From JBDLID01 sp039715055 (GTDB taxonomy: Bacteria > Desulfobacterota > Desulfobulbia > Desulfobulbales > Desulfocapsaceae): a stretch of 6,730 nucleotides of DNA. Shown here piece by piece: positions 5,763 to 6,730 of the stretch (the first letter of the stretch is position 1; the number at the start of each line of letters is the position of its first letter). A program made the position numbers and the translations under genes. Under the pieces are notes generated by a model. The model saw nothing but the letters and a program-made list of their open reading frames with translations. It did not search any database and was not told the origin of the DNA. The stretch spans positions 1 through 6,730 of the forward strand of contig JBDLID010000152.1 in assembly GCA_039715055.1 (NCBI GenBank). Reading direction: 5' to 3'.

Positions 5763-6730
5763 ATGAGGTCTTTTTTTATATTTCTGCTGGTCTACCTGTT
5801 GAGCAGCTCCACCGCCTGTACGAGAGAGCGTTATCTTGACGCCCCTGCCCCCAGCGGCAATCGGGTGCCGCCGCCAAGCGCCTCTGTCCCTCAAACCCAG
5901 GTTCAGGAGATCCCCCGCTATGACGCGAAACTGCCCGACAGGGGCGGTTATGCAAAATCAAAGAATAAAACGCTTGACGGGATGATCCTGCCGGACAGTG
6001 ATGGAAAACAGCTCACAGGTGTCGGTGGAGCTGATGAAGGGCGGATTGGTGCTGACTTTCAGCGCCAGTATCAGAAAGCGGGCAGTCCCCGCATTGCCGT
6101 TTTTCTCAACAGGAGTCTCAGCGCCGAGGTCAGGCAGTGGAGAACCTCATCAAGAACTGTGGTTTCAGGCGATGGCGAAATCGGATCCACCAGCCAGGGG
6201 TTGATGACAAGCACAACCACTAAGGCCACCGGTAACGTCTCTGTCTCCAACCAGGCCTATATTGAGGAAGAAAAGAGAAGGGCTCCGTCCGAGGGTTACC
6301 TCTGGGCCTATGAGAACGGTTTCATGAAACCGTTTCTGAAGACAGGGACCTACCTGCTCGATCGGGCGACGATCATGCGGATCAATGCCCTTGATAACGG
6401 CCAGGGAAACGCCTACGACCCGATCTCCGTCAAGCGGATCGAAATGAAAACCCTGCTCGACAAGGCGGACATATTCATTGAGCTGCTCATCACGAGAAAC
6501 AGTGGAAGCCCGTATGGTTACGAATTCAAGGCTACGGCCAAAGAGGTCAGGACCGGCAGAATTCTTGCCAACTCCACCAGCCTGGACTGGGATTGGGAGA
6601 GCGCCGAGGGCCATGGCGCCATTGTCGGAAAAGACGGCTACGAGGTTGTTGATGTGGTGGTGGTTCCGCCCATGAAGGAAGTCTCCACCGCCCTGGCGGT
6701 CAACCTGATGAAGGACCTTACAACGGTGTG
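5763..6730 (+). CDS. Lipoprotein with CsgG/LpoB-like sequence features, 3' truncated
   Basis: The ATG follows the previous TAG directly, with GGAGGG (5750-5755) 7 nt upstream. The frame stays open for 322 codons to the window end. The signal peptide is short and Phe/Leu-rich (4-13), ending in STAC with Cys19; Ser at -3 makes the lipobox slightly atypical, and Thr at +2 predicts the outer membrane. A low-complexity Pro/Ser linker (26-50) follows. From about 108 the pattern resembles CsgG/LpoB-type domains: PRIAVFLNRSLS (109-120), FLKTGTYLLDRATIMRI (191-207), LDKADIFIELLI (232-243) and YEFKATAKEVRTGRILANS (253-271), i.e. first strand, 'f.vvdr' strand, 'gAd.li.G' strand and the 'v.tG.il' hairpin. 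A Ser/Thr-rich insert (128-165) lies between the first two. The fold assignment is inference from pattern; the gene belongs to the lpoB-type run by spacing. Confidence 0.8.
   Translation, partial: MRSFFIFLLVYLLSSSTACTRERYLDAPAPSGNRVPPPSASVPQTQVQEIPRYDAKLPDRGGYAKSKNKTLDGMILPDSDGKQLTGVGGADEGRIGADFQRQYQKAGSPRIAVFLNRSLSAEVRQWRTSSRTVVSGDGEIGSTSQGLMTSTTTKATGNVSVSNQAYIEEEKRRAPSEGYLWAYENGFMKPFLKTGTYLLDRATIMRINALDNGQGNAYDPISVKRIEMKTLLDKADIFIELLITRNSGSPYGYEFKATAKEVRTGRILANSTSLDWDWESAEGHGAIVGKDGYEVVDVVVVPPMKEVSTALAVNLMKDLTTV

Overview
The window comes from a Gram-negative, outer-membrane-bearing bacterium. Five consecutive + strand genes start with lipoprotein signal peptides, and the core of the run matches a set known next to the peptidoglycan-synthase activator LpoB: LpoB itself, a COG3014-type TPR lipoprotein and a YcfL/DUF1425 lipoprotein. 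That set is familiar from Vibrio-like Gammaproteobacteria and is also found in sulfate/sulfur-metabolising Desulfobacterota. The moderately GC-rich codon use and the PEGA plus Sel1 protein would fit the latter, but this assignment is inference; no rRNA or housekeeping marker is present.

Layout. (1) Positions 2-1630 hold the C-terminal part of a large + strand protein: a PEGA domain followed by about eleven Sel1-like repeats. The last nine are regular 36-residue units encoded by a 108-bp tandem DNA repeat. Its start lies outside the window. (2) A short convergent gap with a hairpin (about 1701-1739) separates it from a 65-residue DUF1059-type protein on the minus strand (1774-1971). (3) Positions 1972-2596 carry no convincing gene. 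They hold a folded repeat element with a duplicated 14-mer (2201-2267), an AT-rich stretch with a 24-bp dyad overlapping the -35 of a good sigma70-type promoter (2393-2441), and a leader hairpin (2533-2568). (4) Positions 2597-3130 encode a lipoprotein with two glycine-zipper segments. (5) After a 267-bp gap comes a tight run of four lipoprotein genes: an LpoB-like protein (3398-4045), a COG3014-like TPR protein (4029-5252, overlapping by 17 bp), a YcfL-like DUF1425 protein (5280-5762, GTG start), and a protein with CsgG/LpoB-like sequence features (from 5763, directly after the previous stop, running off the end).

How they may work together. None of the five lipoproteins has Asp after the lipidated Cys, so all are predicted to sit in the outer membrane. 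In E. coli, LpoB reaches from the outer membrane to activate PBP1b, and ycfL is its neighbour. Here the compact run lpoB - COG3014 - ycfL - second LpoB/CsgG-like gene suggests an outer-membrane lipoprotein complex acting on envelope growth, or a CsgG-like assembly. That function is inference. The most interesting points are the two LpoB/CsgG-like proteins in one operon, the short linker of the LpoB homologue, the double glycine-zipper lipoprotein with its elaborate upstream region, and the structured repeat at 2201-2267.
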